Positions 8,584 through 16,187 of a stretch of DNA of 64,000 bases are shown piece by piece. A program made the position numbers and the translations under genes. Positions within the stretch are counted from its first letter, which is position 1, and every line of letters starts with the position of its first letter. The notes beneath the pieces are model-generated. The model saw only the letters and a list, made by a program, of their open reading frames with translations. It made no database searches and was not told the origin of the DNA. Source of the stretch: JAVJSU01 sp040219275 (GTDB lineage Bacteria; Chloroflexota; Anaerolineae; Aggregatilineales; Phototrophicaceae); NCBI GenBank assembly GCA_040219275.1, contig JAVJSU010000041.1, positions 110,366 through 174,365 of the forward strand, written 5' to 3'.

Positions 8584-8633
8584 AATAAATAGAGCACTCT
8601 ATTTATTTTTAAGCCATTTCCGAATTTTGTCAA
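8584..8633 (-). promoter_or_regulatory. tetR promoter with 24-bp palindromic operator
   Basis: On the minus strand, TTGACA (8633-8628) is followed after 17 bp by AAAAAT as a -10 box. The 24-bp palindrome at 8584-8607 has 11-bp arms AATAAATAGAG and CTCTATTTATT around CA. It begins at the -10 box and covers the start site, a textbook place for TetR autorepression. Confidence 0.7.
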
Positions 8634-8909
8634 TGGACACCTCTGCACAAATCAAAACGGATACGAATACTCTATCTTTTCGTAACTAACCGTAGAAATT
8701 TTGGCGATAGACCGAAACCTCAGCACTCAATTTGATAGCGCCACGACAATCATCTAAACGATTACATGAATGGCGCATTAATAGGACAATTTCGCCCGTC
8801 CCTAATTCTAATAAAGTGTGTATGCTAAAGTAGTGAGTGGTAATATTCTTTATAGTGTCACTCAGCTAACACTCTTATTCTGACCATGAATTCGCAGGGG
8901 GGCTTTTCT
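8634..8909. other. Intergenic region between divergent tetR and propeller genes
   Basis: No gene is visible. Near its end GAGTG and CACTC flank an A/T-rich stretch (about 8836-8867) that may be promoter sequence for the gene at 8910. An AGGGGGG ribosome binding site lies at 8896-8902. Confidence 0.3.
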
Positions 8910-10868
8910 ATGAGAAGGCGTTTCTTGCTATCCGCACTCATTTTTATCATCCTCACCTTACCGTCTGGCATGTTGCTCCGTGCACAGGACGGCTTAAATT
9001 TGCCTACCGAGCTTTACATTCTGCTCAATAGCGGCGTGGTACAACGCTATGGCTTGGGTGTGGCGGGCGTGGTGGATATTACGCCGGAAGCAGATTTCGT
9101 GATTGATTTTGCTGTCGGGCCGGATAACGACTTGCTAGCGTATCGCACCGAAGCCGGATTAACGCTCTACCGGATGTCTACGGATAGCGACATTCAGCTA
9201 GAAGCCGATACTGCCGGAGACCCGCCCATTCGTGGACGCGGGGTGACGATGGCATGGGCGGCACAGGGCGACGCACTCGCCTATAGTGTGCGCTACGGGG
9301 TGCGTGTGATGTTTGATAGTGGCGCGGAACAACCCACCTTCGCGGATATTCAAATCAGCGCGCCCGTGCATCTGGAATGGTCACCGGGCGGGCGCTTTCT
9401 GGCGGTGGAAGTCGAAGATCAAATCTGGTGGATTTATCGGCGTGATGGCACAACGATGACCCTGACGAGCGCCTTAACCTCGTCATATGGCATCGCGTGG
9501 CGCAACGATTCACTGATGCTTTTCGCTCCGGCGGACGGTGGCTTGATTCAGATGGATTTAGCCAACGGTAATCAGCAAACCGTGCTCCGTGATGGCTCAA
9601 CCCTGTTCCGCTTGCCGTTTATTCTACCGGATGGTAGCCTCGCGGTATTCACCCGCGCCGCCAACGAAGCCACGCTCGACGCAGGTCTATTTTATCGTCA
9701 ATTGTTCGGTGTCAGTAACACCGGTACGGTTTCCGCCGGAGAGCCGAGTCTCGTCGCTGTTGATTTAACAGGCGTGCGCTGGGCACCGGGCGGAGATGTC
9801 TTGCTCAAGTTTGAGTCCGGCACGGTGTCGCTCGTTTTGCCAATGACCGGCGAAGGCTTCACGCTCCCTGTATCGAACGCCGTCGCCTATAATTGGGGTG
9901 CGCCGTTCCCCGCGTCGACAATTGGTTTCACGACCACCTATAGCGGTTTCTTCATCGCCCCTGATCCCTTCGGCATCCGGCAAATCTGGCGCTTACCACG
10001 CAACGGCACCGCGCCGGAACAATTGACCGTCGCCGAAAGTGACATCACCGATTACGCCGTCATGGACGCGGGCGCAGGGCTAGCCTATTTCAGTGCAGAG
10101 GCGTTATGGTTCTTGCCACTCGACCCCTCAGGCACGGCAGGCAATGCGAATCGTCTCGCGGTGGTGGATGCCAGCGCGTCATCGCTCGATTTTAGCGCGG
10201 AGGGTGGCACGCTGGTTTATGGCACGAACGCAGGCGTGTGGTCGGTGGCGATTAATGGCGGTGAACCGGCGCTTATTCTGGAAGCCGACGCTACTCAAAT
10301 CCGCCCCTCCATCGGCACGGCGACGGGGTCTGTGTTGGCGGTGATAAGTTCCGGCGCGGATGATAATAATGCCGATGTACAGGTAATTGACGGCGAAACG
10401 GGTAATGCGATCAGCGTCACGCGAGCCAGTGATGCGCTGTGGTTAGCAGATGGGCGTGTCATCGGCTTTGGCACGGATGCCAATGGTGAAAGCACTATCA
10501 GCGTCTACACCCTCAATCAGCCGGACGCAACGGGCGCGGTGCTCCGTTCAGCAAATACCATTTTGCTGGAAGTGAAGGAAGTGACGACGGGTAATGGCGG
10601 CACATTACGCGCCATTTTACGCAATAACACCCGCTTCAGCCCATCTCCGTCGCAAATGATTCAGGTCAGCGTCAATTCTGGCGAAGCGGACGACATCGCC
10701 AACATCGGCTTTCTGACCGATCCGAACATCTCGCCGGATGGCTTGTACGTCGCAGGCTATACTGGCGCAAATGGCGGGCTGGTCATTTATGATCTAGTAG
10801 AGAATCAAACCTTGACGTTAATAACCCCAACGTTAATTTCCAATTTTCAGTGGGCAACGTTCAGGTAG
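8910..10868 (+). CDS. Secreted TolB/WD40-like beta-propeller protein (652 aa)
   Basis: An N-terminal signal peptide (MRRRFLLSALIFIILTLPSG, cleavage near AQDG) is followed by repeated propeller blades marked by WSPGGRFLAVEV, IAWRNDSLMLFAP, VRWAPGGDVLLKF and ISPDGLYVAGYTG. No catalytic motif is visible. Such proteins often act as extracytoplasmic binding or scaffold modules. The start at 8910 has AGGGGGG 7 nt upstream; an in-frame ATG at 8886 has no ribosome binding site and would place polar residues ahead of the signal. The gene lies 71 bp before the OmpR-type regulator, so a sensory link with that two-component system is possible but unproven. Three other propeller genes are in the window (25088, 32982, 41001). 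Confidence 0.75.
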   Translation: MRRRFLLSALIFIILTLPSGMLLRAQDGLNLPTELYILLNSGVVQRYGLGVAGVVDITPEADFVIDFAVGPDNDLLAYRTEAGLTLYRMSTDSDIQLEADTAGDPPIRGRGVTMAWAAQGDALAYSVRYGVRVMFDSGAEQPTFADIQISAPVHLEWSPGGRFLAVEVEDQIWWIYRRDGTTMTLTSALTSSYGIAWRNDSLMLFAPADGGLIQMDLANGNQQTVLRDGSTLFRLPFILPDGSLAVFTRAANEATLDAGLFYRQLFGVSNTGTVSAGEPSLVAVDLTGVRWAPGGDVLLKFESGTVSLVLPMTGEGFTLPVSNAVAYNWGAPFPASTIGFTTTYSGFFIAPDPFGIRQIWRLPRNGTAPEQLTVAESDITDYAVMDAGAGLAYFSAEALWFLPLDPSGTAGNANRLAVVDASASSLDFSAEGGTLVYGTNAGVWSVAINGGEPALILEADATQIRPSIGTATGSVLAVISSGADDNNADVQVIDGETGNAISVTRASDALWLADGRVIGFGTDANGESTISVYTLNQPDATGAVLRSANTILLEVKEVTTGNGGTLRAILRNNTRFSPSPSQMIQVSVNSGEADDIANIGFLTDPNISPDGLYVAGYTGANGGLVIYDLVENQTLTLITPTLISNFQWATFR

Positions 10869-10939
10869 TTCTAATGCAAGAATTGTAACATACTCATGAT
10901 TGTTGCTTAAGATTGTGTCAACACTAAAGGAAAACGAAT

Positions 10940-11620
10940 ATGTCAGGTGAACGTATCCTCGTCATCGAAGACGAAGCACGGATCGCGCAATTTATCGAAC
11001 GCGGTCTAATTTATGAAGGCTATAGAGTGAACGTCGCACGGGATGGGCAGACCGGTTTAGCAATCGCCCGCGATAATCCACCCGATCTGGTTGTACTGGA
11101 TTGGATGTTGCCGGGGCTGGACGGGCTAGAAGTTTGCCGTCGCCTGCGCGCCGCCAGCGAAGTACCGATTTTGATGCTGACCGCGAAAGACGATATTAAT
11201 GATCGCGTCACTGGCTTAGATGCTGGCGCAGATGATTATCTGGTGAAGCCGTTTTCGGTGGATGAGCTTATGGCGCGTATTCGTGCGCTCTTCCGCCGTA
11301 CCACGCCAACGTCAAAGCCGGAAGTCCTCCGCTTTGGTGATCTTACGCTGGATACCGGTACACACCGCGCCCATCGCGCTGAACGTGCGATTGATCTGAC
11401 CGCTAAAGAATACGAATTGTTAGAGTTGTTTATGCGTAATCCACGCCAGGTGCTCACTCGCGATGTGATTTTTGATCGTGTGTGGGGCTATGACTTCGGC
11501 GGTGAAAGTAACATCATCGAAGTTTATGTACGCTATCTCCGTCAAAAGACCGAATCCACCGAGGAACAACGATTGATCCATACGGTGCGTGGTGTGGGAT
11601 ACGTGTTACGCGAGGAATAG
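10940..11620 (+). CDS. OmpR/PhoB-family response regulator
   Basis: 226 residues with an N-terminal receiver (acidic pair in VIEDE, phospho-acceptor Asp54 in VVLDWMLPG, Lys103 in LVKPF). A C-terminal winged-helix DNA-binding domain follows (LTAKEYELLELFMRNPRQVL, VWGYDFGGESNIIEVYVRYL, IHTVRGVGYVLR). It is a complete, standard-length member. An AAAGGAAAA ribosome binding site is present. The kinase gene begins 7 nt after its stop, so the two are one operon and cognate partners. The controlled genes are not evident from sequence. Confidence 0.95.
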   Translation: MSGERILVIEDEARIAQFIERGLIYEGYRVNVARDGQTGLAIARDNPPDLVVLDWMLPGLDGLEVCRRLRAASEVPILMLTAKDDINDRVTGLDAGADDYLVKPFSVDELMARIRALFRRTTPTSKPEVLRFGDLTLDTGTHRAHRAERAIDLTAKEYELLELFMRNPRQVLTRDVIFDRVWGYDFGGESNIIEVYVRYLRQKTESTEEQRLIHTVRGVGYVLREE

Positions 11621-11627
11621 TAGTTTC

Positions 11628-13172
11628 ATGACCATCCGTAAGCAGTTGACCCTCTGGTATGCAGGGTTGCTTATCTCCATCATTGTGCTCTTCGGCACCA
11701 TCACCTTTTTTGTGGTGAGGATTACGATGATCGACAATTTAGATAACACATTACGCGAATCGGCGACCCAGATTATGGTCAATAGCCGTCTTGTTGCCAT
11801 TCCTACCTTTGGCAACCAACCCCGCGTGGATGTTCAACTTGCCGCATTGGATGTGTTCCGTGCTTCAAATGTGTATGTGCAGGCGTGGGAAATTGTAGAC
11901 GGTGTGCCGGAGTTCAAAGGCGCAAGTGCGAATCTTGCCAGCTTAGGCGATATTCCGCTTGACCATGACACCATCGGCACCCATTCTGATGAAATCTTCC
12001 ACAACGTCACCATCCGGGATGTTGAATTACGCGTGCTCACCAAGCCCATCGTCATCGGGGAGCGTCTGGTCGGTAATGTACAGGTCGCCGCAGATCTCGC
12101 CACGGTCAATCAAGCCTTAGATACCCTGCTGTTCATCATGGTGGTCAGCAGTGGTTTCGCTATTTTAGGCGCGGGTGGGCTAAGCATGTGGTTCTCCTAT
12201 CGTGCCTTAAAACCCATCGAAGACATCACCATCGCGGCGGGCAGTATCGCTGTCTCCAACGACCTCAGCACACGCCTCGTCTGGAACGGTCCACAGGATG
12301 AGCTTGGTCGCTTGATCTCTGTGTTTAACCACATGATGACCCGCATTGAGCATACCTTCGGCGTGCAACAACGCTTTATCGGCGATATGTCGCATGAGCT
12401 ACGCACCCCGCTAACTGCCATTCGCGGCAATCTGGAAATCGCCCAGCGTTATGGCATGGATAATGAAACAATGGAAGCCATCCATAGCGAAGCCGAGCGG
12501 ATGTCCCGCCTTGTCAACGATTTGCTGATGCTCGCCCGCGCAGATTATGGTGGCATCACGATTGATATGACCCCTACTGATCTTGACTTCGTGGTGAACG
12601 AATCATTTAAACAGACTCAACTTTTGGCGAAAGACCGCGATTTAACTATCGTGCTCGGTCAGGTCATGCCAACAAGAGTTAATGGCAATTCCAACCGCAT
12701 CAAGCAATTAATTTTGAACATCATGGGCAACGCAATCAAATTTACCCAGGATGGTGGCACAATTACGCTGTCTTTAACCCAAACGGACAGTCATGCGGTG
12801 CTCTCCATTGCAGATGACGGCATCGGCATCGCGCAAGAAGAACTCGACCATATTTTTGATCGCTTCTATCAGGTGAATCAGGCACGCACCCATACCGGCG
12901 AGGGATTCGGGCTGGGCTTATCCATCGCCAAATGGATCGTAGACGCACACAAAGGCGAGATTAACGTGCAAAGCCAGCCGGAAAAGGGCACACAGGTTGA
13001 GATCAAATTGCCCCTCTACGGTCATGATGATCCGCAGATTATGGAATCGCATGAACGCCCCACCCGCACAGGCATTCCGATTTTGCGCCGTTCGCCCGTC
13101 ATCAAACCACCCACTCATCAAAGCCACGTGCCGGAAAAAGATAAACACACTACCCCCACCCATCTCAATTAA
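11628..13172 (+). CDS. Membrane sensor histidine kinase
   Basis: 514 residues. A first membrane helix lies at about 10-30, an extracytoplasmic sensor of roughly 135 residues follows, a second helix lies at about 168-190, then a HAMP linker. The dimerisation/phosphoacceptor motif is MSHELRTP with His256. The ATPase domain has the N box NIMGNAIKF, G1 DDGIGI and G2 GEGFGLGLSIAK. A Pro/His-rich tail of about 40 residues follows the catalytic domain. The start at 11628 has GAGGAA upstream, overlapping the end of the regulator gene; the 13-codon extension upstream overlaps that gene. Partner of the OmpR-like regulator just before it. Stimulus unknown. Confidence 0.93.
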   Translation: MTIRKQLTLWYAGLLISIIVLFGTITFFVVRITMIDNLDNTLRESATQIMVNSRLVAIPTFGNQPRVDVQLAALDVFRASNVYVQAWEIVDGVPEFKGASANLASLGDIPLDHDTIGTHSDEIFHNVTIRDVELRVLTKPIVIGERLVGNVQVAADLATVNQALDTLLFIMVVSSGFAILGAGGLSMWFSYRALKPIEDITIAAGSIAVSNDLSTRLVWNGPQDELGRLISVFNHMMTRIEHTFGVQQRFIGDMSHELRTPLTAIRGNLEIAQRYGMDNETMEAIHSEAERMSRLVNDLLMLARADYGGITIDMTPTDLDFVVNESFKQTQLLAKDRDLTIVLGQVMPTRVNGNSNRIKQLILNIMGNAIKFTQDGGTITLSLTQTDSHAVLSIADDGIGIAQEELDHIFDRFYQVNQARTHTGEGFGLGLSIAKWIVDAHKGEINVQSQPEKGTQVEIKLPLYGHDDPQIMESHERPTRTGIPILRRSPVIKPPTHQSHVPEKDKHTTPTHLN

Positions 13173-13192
13173 TTTTGCCCAAAATTGAGCCT

Positions 13193-13226
13193 CTTACCGC
13201 TCCGCGAAGGCAAGATTGGCGGTAAG
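13193..13226. other. Stem-loop after the kinase gene
   Basis: CTTACCGC (13193-13200) pairs with GCGGTAAG (13219-13226) around an 18-nt loop. There is no T-run, so it is either a weak terminator or another palindromic remnant. Confidence 0.35.
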
Positions 13227-13287
13227 TGCCGGTGCGACATATAATATAGATGCGGTTTATGACTTAACGTAGGGATAATCGTAAATT

Positions 13288-13800
13288 ATGGTCGATGAAG
13301 TAACCTCCGCGTTTCAGATACGCCCACTGAATGCTAATGATCGAAACTGGGTCGCTCATTTCTTAGATAAGCACTGGAGTTCGACCAAAATTGTCTCTCG
13401 TGGGCAGGCGTATTACGCGCACCTGTTGCCCGGCTTTGTGGCTGAACTAACAGACGCGCCGGAAGACGCGCCCGCCGCCGGATTGATTACCTATCGTGTG
13501 GATGGCACCGAATGCGAGATTATGACCCTCGATAGCCTGAACCCGAATCAAGGGATTGGCACGGCGCTCGTTGCCGCGGTCAAAGAAGCCGCCAAAGAGC
13601 AGGGGTGCAAGCGCCTGTGGCTGATTACCACCAATGATAATTTAGAGGCGTTGCAGTTTTATCAGAAGCGTGATTTCCGTCTGGTAGCGGTGCATGTAAA
13701 TGCGCTCTCCGATGCCCGCAAACTAAAACCGCAAATTCCGCTAGTCGGCAAGCATAGCATCCCCTTGCACGACGAGATCGAACTCGCGCTCAAAATCTAA
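13288..13800 (+). CDS. GNAT-family N-acetyltransferase
   Basis: This 170-residue protein has the GNAT fold motifs: acetyl-CoA pyrophosphate loop NQGIGTALVAAVKEAAKEQG (motif A), then LWLITTNDNLEALQFYQKRDF (motif B), where Asn and the aromatic residues shape the cofactor site. Members transfer an acetyl group from acetyl-CoA to an amine on a small molecule or protein. The substrate is not predictable. It appears monocistronic. AGGGATAATC precedes the ATG. Confidence 0.88.
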   Translation: MVDEVTSAFQIRPLNANDRNWVAHFLDKHWSSTKIVSRGQAYYAHLLPGFVAELTDAPEDAPAAGLITYRVDGTECEIMTLDSLNPNQGIGTALVAAVKEAAKEQGCKRLWLITTNDNLEALQFYQKRDFRLVAVHVNALSDARKLKPQIPLVGKHSIPLHDEIELALKI

Positions 13801-13890
13801 GCAGTCGTAAAATTTAGCATCACCCACGCCCGCCCCAAAACCTTGAGCGGGAGTTTGAGGTTGATGTTATTACATAAGGTGAGCATGGAA

Positions 13891-14235
13891 TTATGCAGTC
13901 GCACGCTGTTCGCCAAGAAGCAGTTGTTTCATATCGCCTTTTGCCTGAAGACTAACCACCAGCAAATAAGGCGCGAAAAATAGAATCCCCGCAACGGAAG
14001 CGACCAGACCGAGAGCGATCCCGATAGCGTTAAAATTGTGTCGCCATGCAACCCATAAGGCTGAAAGAACGAGGTAACAGACAAAGTCGAACGTGAATTG
14101 TCCCTGCCATGTTAAGGCGGTCAATTCTTCCACAAAGATCGCCACGAGATTCCAGCCATATTCCAGCCCCGCGACAAGTGTATAAGCGACAATGCCGATG
14201 GTCATGGCAATTAATAGCCCTTGCAATGCACGCAT
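13891..14235 (-). CDS. Small integral membrane protein, unknown function
   Basis: About 114 residues with three or four hydrophobic helices (GLLIAMTIGIVAYTLVAG; FDFVCYLVLSALWVAW; IGIALGLVASVAGILFFAPY) and a basic or polar C-terminal tail. The layout recalls small DUF2834-like membrane proteins, but I cannot confirm that. The ATG at 14235 is preferred because AGGAAG lies just upstream at optimal spacing; the longer frame starting with GTG or ATG at 14253 lacks one. It points away from the dyad element at 14429 and has no obvious operon partner. Confidence 0.6.
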   Translation of the reverse strand: MRALQGLLIAMTIGIVAYTLVAGLEYGWNLVAIFVEELTALTWQGQFTFDFVCYLVLSALWVAWRHNFNAIGIALGLVASVAGILFFAPYLLVVSLQAKGDMKQLLLGEQRATA

Positions 14236-14428
14236 AATTTTCTTCCTCATCACTACAAACCTATAGATATACGAGGCAGTATATCGCCTGTCCGTGCGGT
14301 AAGGTCAACAGGTGAATGTGAGCGTGAGATGAGTGTATTACGGTAGGGGCGTGAAGTAAGGAGATTTTAAACAAACGTCCCATCTCCATAGTGAGCTTGC
14401 GAATGGGGATGGAGAGGGGGTTTGGGGG

Positions 14429-14650
14429 CTTTCAAGGGTAGGTATTTAATTATTTTGTTGAATTTGTTCCACATTAGGCTAAAACCCTAATGCTAGGTTG
14501 ATTTTAGAAACCCCACTGAAGTGGGCTATTTTCACAGATATACGGGAAGAATAGCCTGCTTCAGCAGGGTTTTACGTCTGCGTAGCCAATGGGTTTCAGC
14601 CATTGGCGGTAACACTACGAAAGTGACCACAAAAAACCTACCCTTGAAAG
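14429..14650. repeat. Dyad-symmetric multi-hairpin element, copy 2, inside a 15-bp inverted repeat
   Basis: The core spans 14472-14607: hairpin CATTAGG/CCTAATG with loop ctaaaac, inner hairpins CCCAC/GTGGG (loop tgaa) and CCTGC/GCAGG (loop ttca), then GCCAATGG/CCATTGGC with loop gtttcag. It is enclosed by a perfect 15-bp inverted repeat, CTTTCAAGGGTAGGT (14429-14443) and ACCTACCCTTGAAAG (14636-14650). The flanks contain GGGTTTGGGGG-type sequence common to another intergenic repeat. No gene is visible in 14254-14714. Confidence 0.75.
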
Positions 14651-14714
14651 GGATTTGGGGGTGAGGTGAGGCTCTCATGTGGTTCGCCCGCCGATAGATC
14701 GTTTGGTGTTGGCG

Positions 14715-15347
14715 CTAGTCTTCGTCGTTGAATGTGCCGCGACTGCTGGGATGGAGCAAAAACAGCATCTTATACGAGCGTGCGCCGGAACCGTGCGTTT
14801 CCATATCCTGAAATTCCTGCACCAGATCAACCAACCGCTCATAAAATGCTTGTGCTTTATCCGGCGAGAGACTCAGGCGACCCTGTGTAATCACCAACCG
14901 ACGCGATTCCGGCGCATCATCCGCGGTATCGACCATGCCATCCTGAATGCTCTGGCGCACATCATTGCGGACATCGCTAAACAGGCTATTGAGCGTCAGT
15001 TCAAGGCTTTCGTCGAAGTCCTCTGTACCGGGGGAAAGCAAGCCATTTTTAAGCAGATACATGCGGGCGCTGGCTTGATAATGCTTCTCGATGATGCCGG
15101 AGACGATGCGCGTATCTACCATCTGGATCAAGCCGTGTTTTTCCAGCAGATTAAAATGATAGTAGAGTTTGGTCGGCGGTTTGTTCAACTTCTCAGCGAT
15201 GAGTTTGACGGTTCCGGGTTGAGACAAAAATTCGAGGATGCTCAGGCGCAGAGGGTCTGCCAATACCTTGAGCGTTTCCAGATCAGAGACGACAAATTCT
15301 TCTGTCGGCTCGAACGTTTCGCTGATTTGAAGGTTTTCATCCACCAT
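14715..15347 (-). CDS. ArsR-like winged-helix transcriptional regulator
   Basis: About 210 residues. The N-terminal winged helix (LKVLADPLRLSILEFLSQPG, VKLIAEKLNKPPTKLYYHFN, LLEKHGLIQMVDTR) is of the ArsR/HTH_20 type. The C-terminal half (GIIEKHYQASARMYLL, then SLSPDKAQAFYERLVDL) is the dimerising extension found in regulators that often sit beside SRPBCC/AHSA1 genes; here no such neighbour is present. I use the ATG at 15347 because AAAGAAGA lies about 8 nt upstream; two earlier in-frame ATGs lack a clear site. A second regulator of the same type is at 46651. Target genes unknown. Confidence 0.82.
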   Translation of the reverse strand: MVDENLQISETFEPTEEFVVSDLETLKVLADPLRLSILEFLSQPGTVKLIAEKLNKPPTKLYYHFNLLEKHGLIQMVDTRIVSGIIEKHYQASARMYLLKNGLLSPGTEDFDESLELTLNSLFSDVRNDVRQSIQDGMVDTADDAPESRRLVITQGRLSLSPDKAQAFYERLVDLVQEFQDMETHGSGARSYKMLFLLHPSSRGTFNDED

Positions 15348-15560
15348 AATTATATCTTCTTTAACCATATAACGAACTGAAATAAATTTTTCCTGAATAT
15401 TACCATAAGAATTCACAGTCATCCAAAACTATTTTAACATGCAAATCCTTTTAACGAGAATCGTCAAGATCACCAAAAAACAGAACTTCCATTGTGGTGG
15501 CTATACACTGTATGATTCAATGGAACTCAAAAATACACGAAATACGAAGGAAAAACGGTC

Positions 15561-16178
15561 ATGCCTGGTGGTCAATTACTCAGTGTGGGGATGTTTGTCC
15601 TATTTATTGTCGGCACGATAATCACGTTACGGGATCGTAAGCCGAAGCATAAGCCGATCTCCGGCGAGGAAGTTGCGCCGATCCAATTCGATGACCCCGT
15701 AAAGGCACTCAAAGACATAAGCTGGCGCGTGCGGGCGCAGGCAGTAAAAACACTGGGCGATTTGCGCGACGAAACACATATTTCTGCGCTGGCGGATATG
15801 CTGAGTGATAGCGATAGTGATGTACGCGGGGAAGCGGTTGATGCGCTGGCGAAATTTGGCAAAGTCGCCCAGCCGGATGTGACCGAACGCTTACAGCAAG
15901 GTCTGGTCGATTGCCGTGTATCTGCGGCGCATTGTCTGGCGAAAATCGGCGATAAATCCACCGTGCCCGCGCTGACGACCACGCTGAATCATGACGAAAG
16001 CGCATGGGTGCGGGAAGCCTCCGCACAGGCACTCGGAACAATCGGCGGTGTGGATTCGGTGCTGGCACTCATCCCCCGCTTGACCGACCCCGATGCGGAT
16101 GTCCGTAAAGCGGTGCGCTCTGCGCTGGTGCAAATCGGCACACCGGATGCGCTACAGGCGCTCAAAGATAGCAAATAA
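15561..16178 (+). CDS. Membrane-anchored HEAT-repeat protein
   Basis: 205 residues with one N-terminal membrane helix (about residues 5-22, LSVGMFVLFIVGTIITL) and a cytoplasmic array of about four HEAT repeats of the PBS-lyase type: DISWRVRAQAVKTLGDL, SDVRGEAVDALAKFG, VDCRVSAAHCLAKIG, AWVREASAQALGTIG, ADVRKAVRSALVQIG. HEAT arrays are protein-binding scaffolds and no enzyme motif is present. The large YfhO-like membrane protein gene begins 9 nt after the stop, so the two are probably translated together and may interact at the membrane. AAGGAA lies before the ATG. Confidence 0.85.
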   Translation: MPGGQLLSVGMFVLFIVGTIITLRDRKPKHKPISGEEVAPIQFDDPVKALKDISWRVRAQAVKTLGDLRDETHISALADMLSDSDSDVRGEAVDALAKFGKVAQPDVTERLQQGLVDCRVSAAHCLAKIGDKSTVPALTTTLNHDESAWVREASAQALGTIGGVDSVLALIPRLTDPDADVRKAVRSALVQIGTPDALQALKDSK

Positions 16179-16187
16179 AGGCAGTTG

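Noticed and set aside
14429..14650. Considered as an insertion sequence
   Set aside because: The 222-bp unit has no coding capacity. At most it is a non-autonomous element, and it is listed as a repeat.
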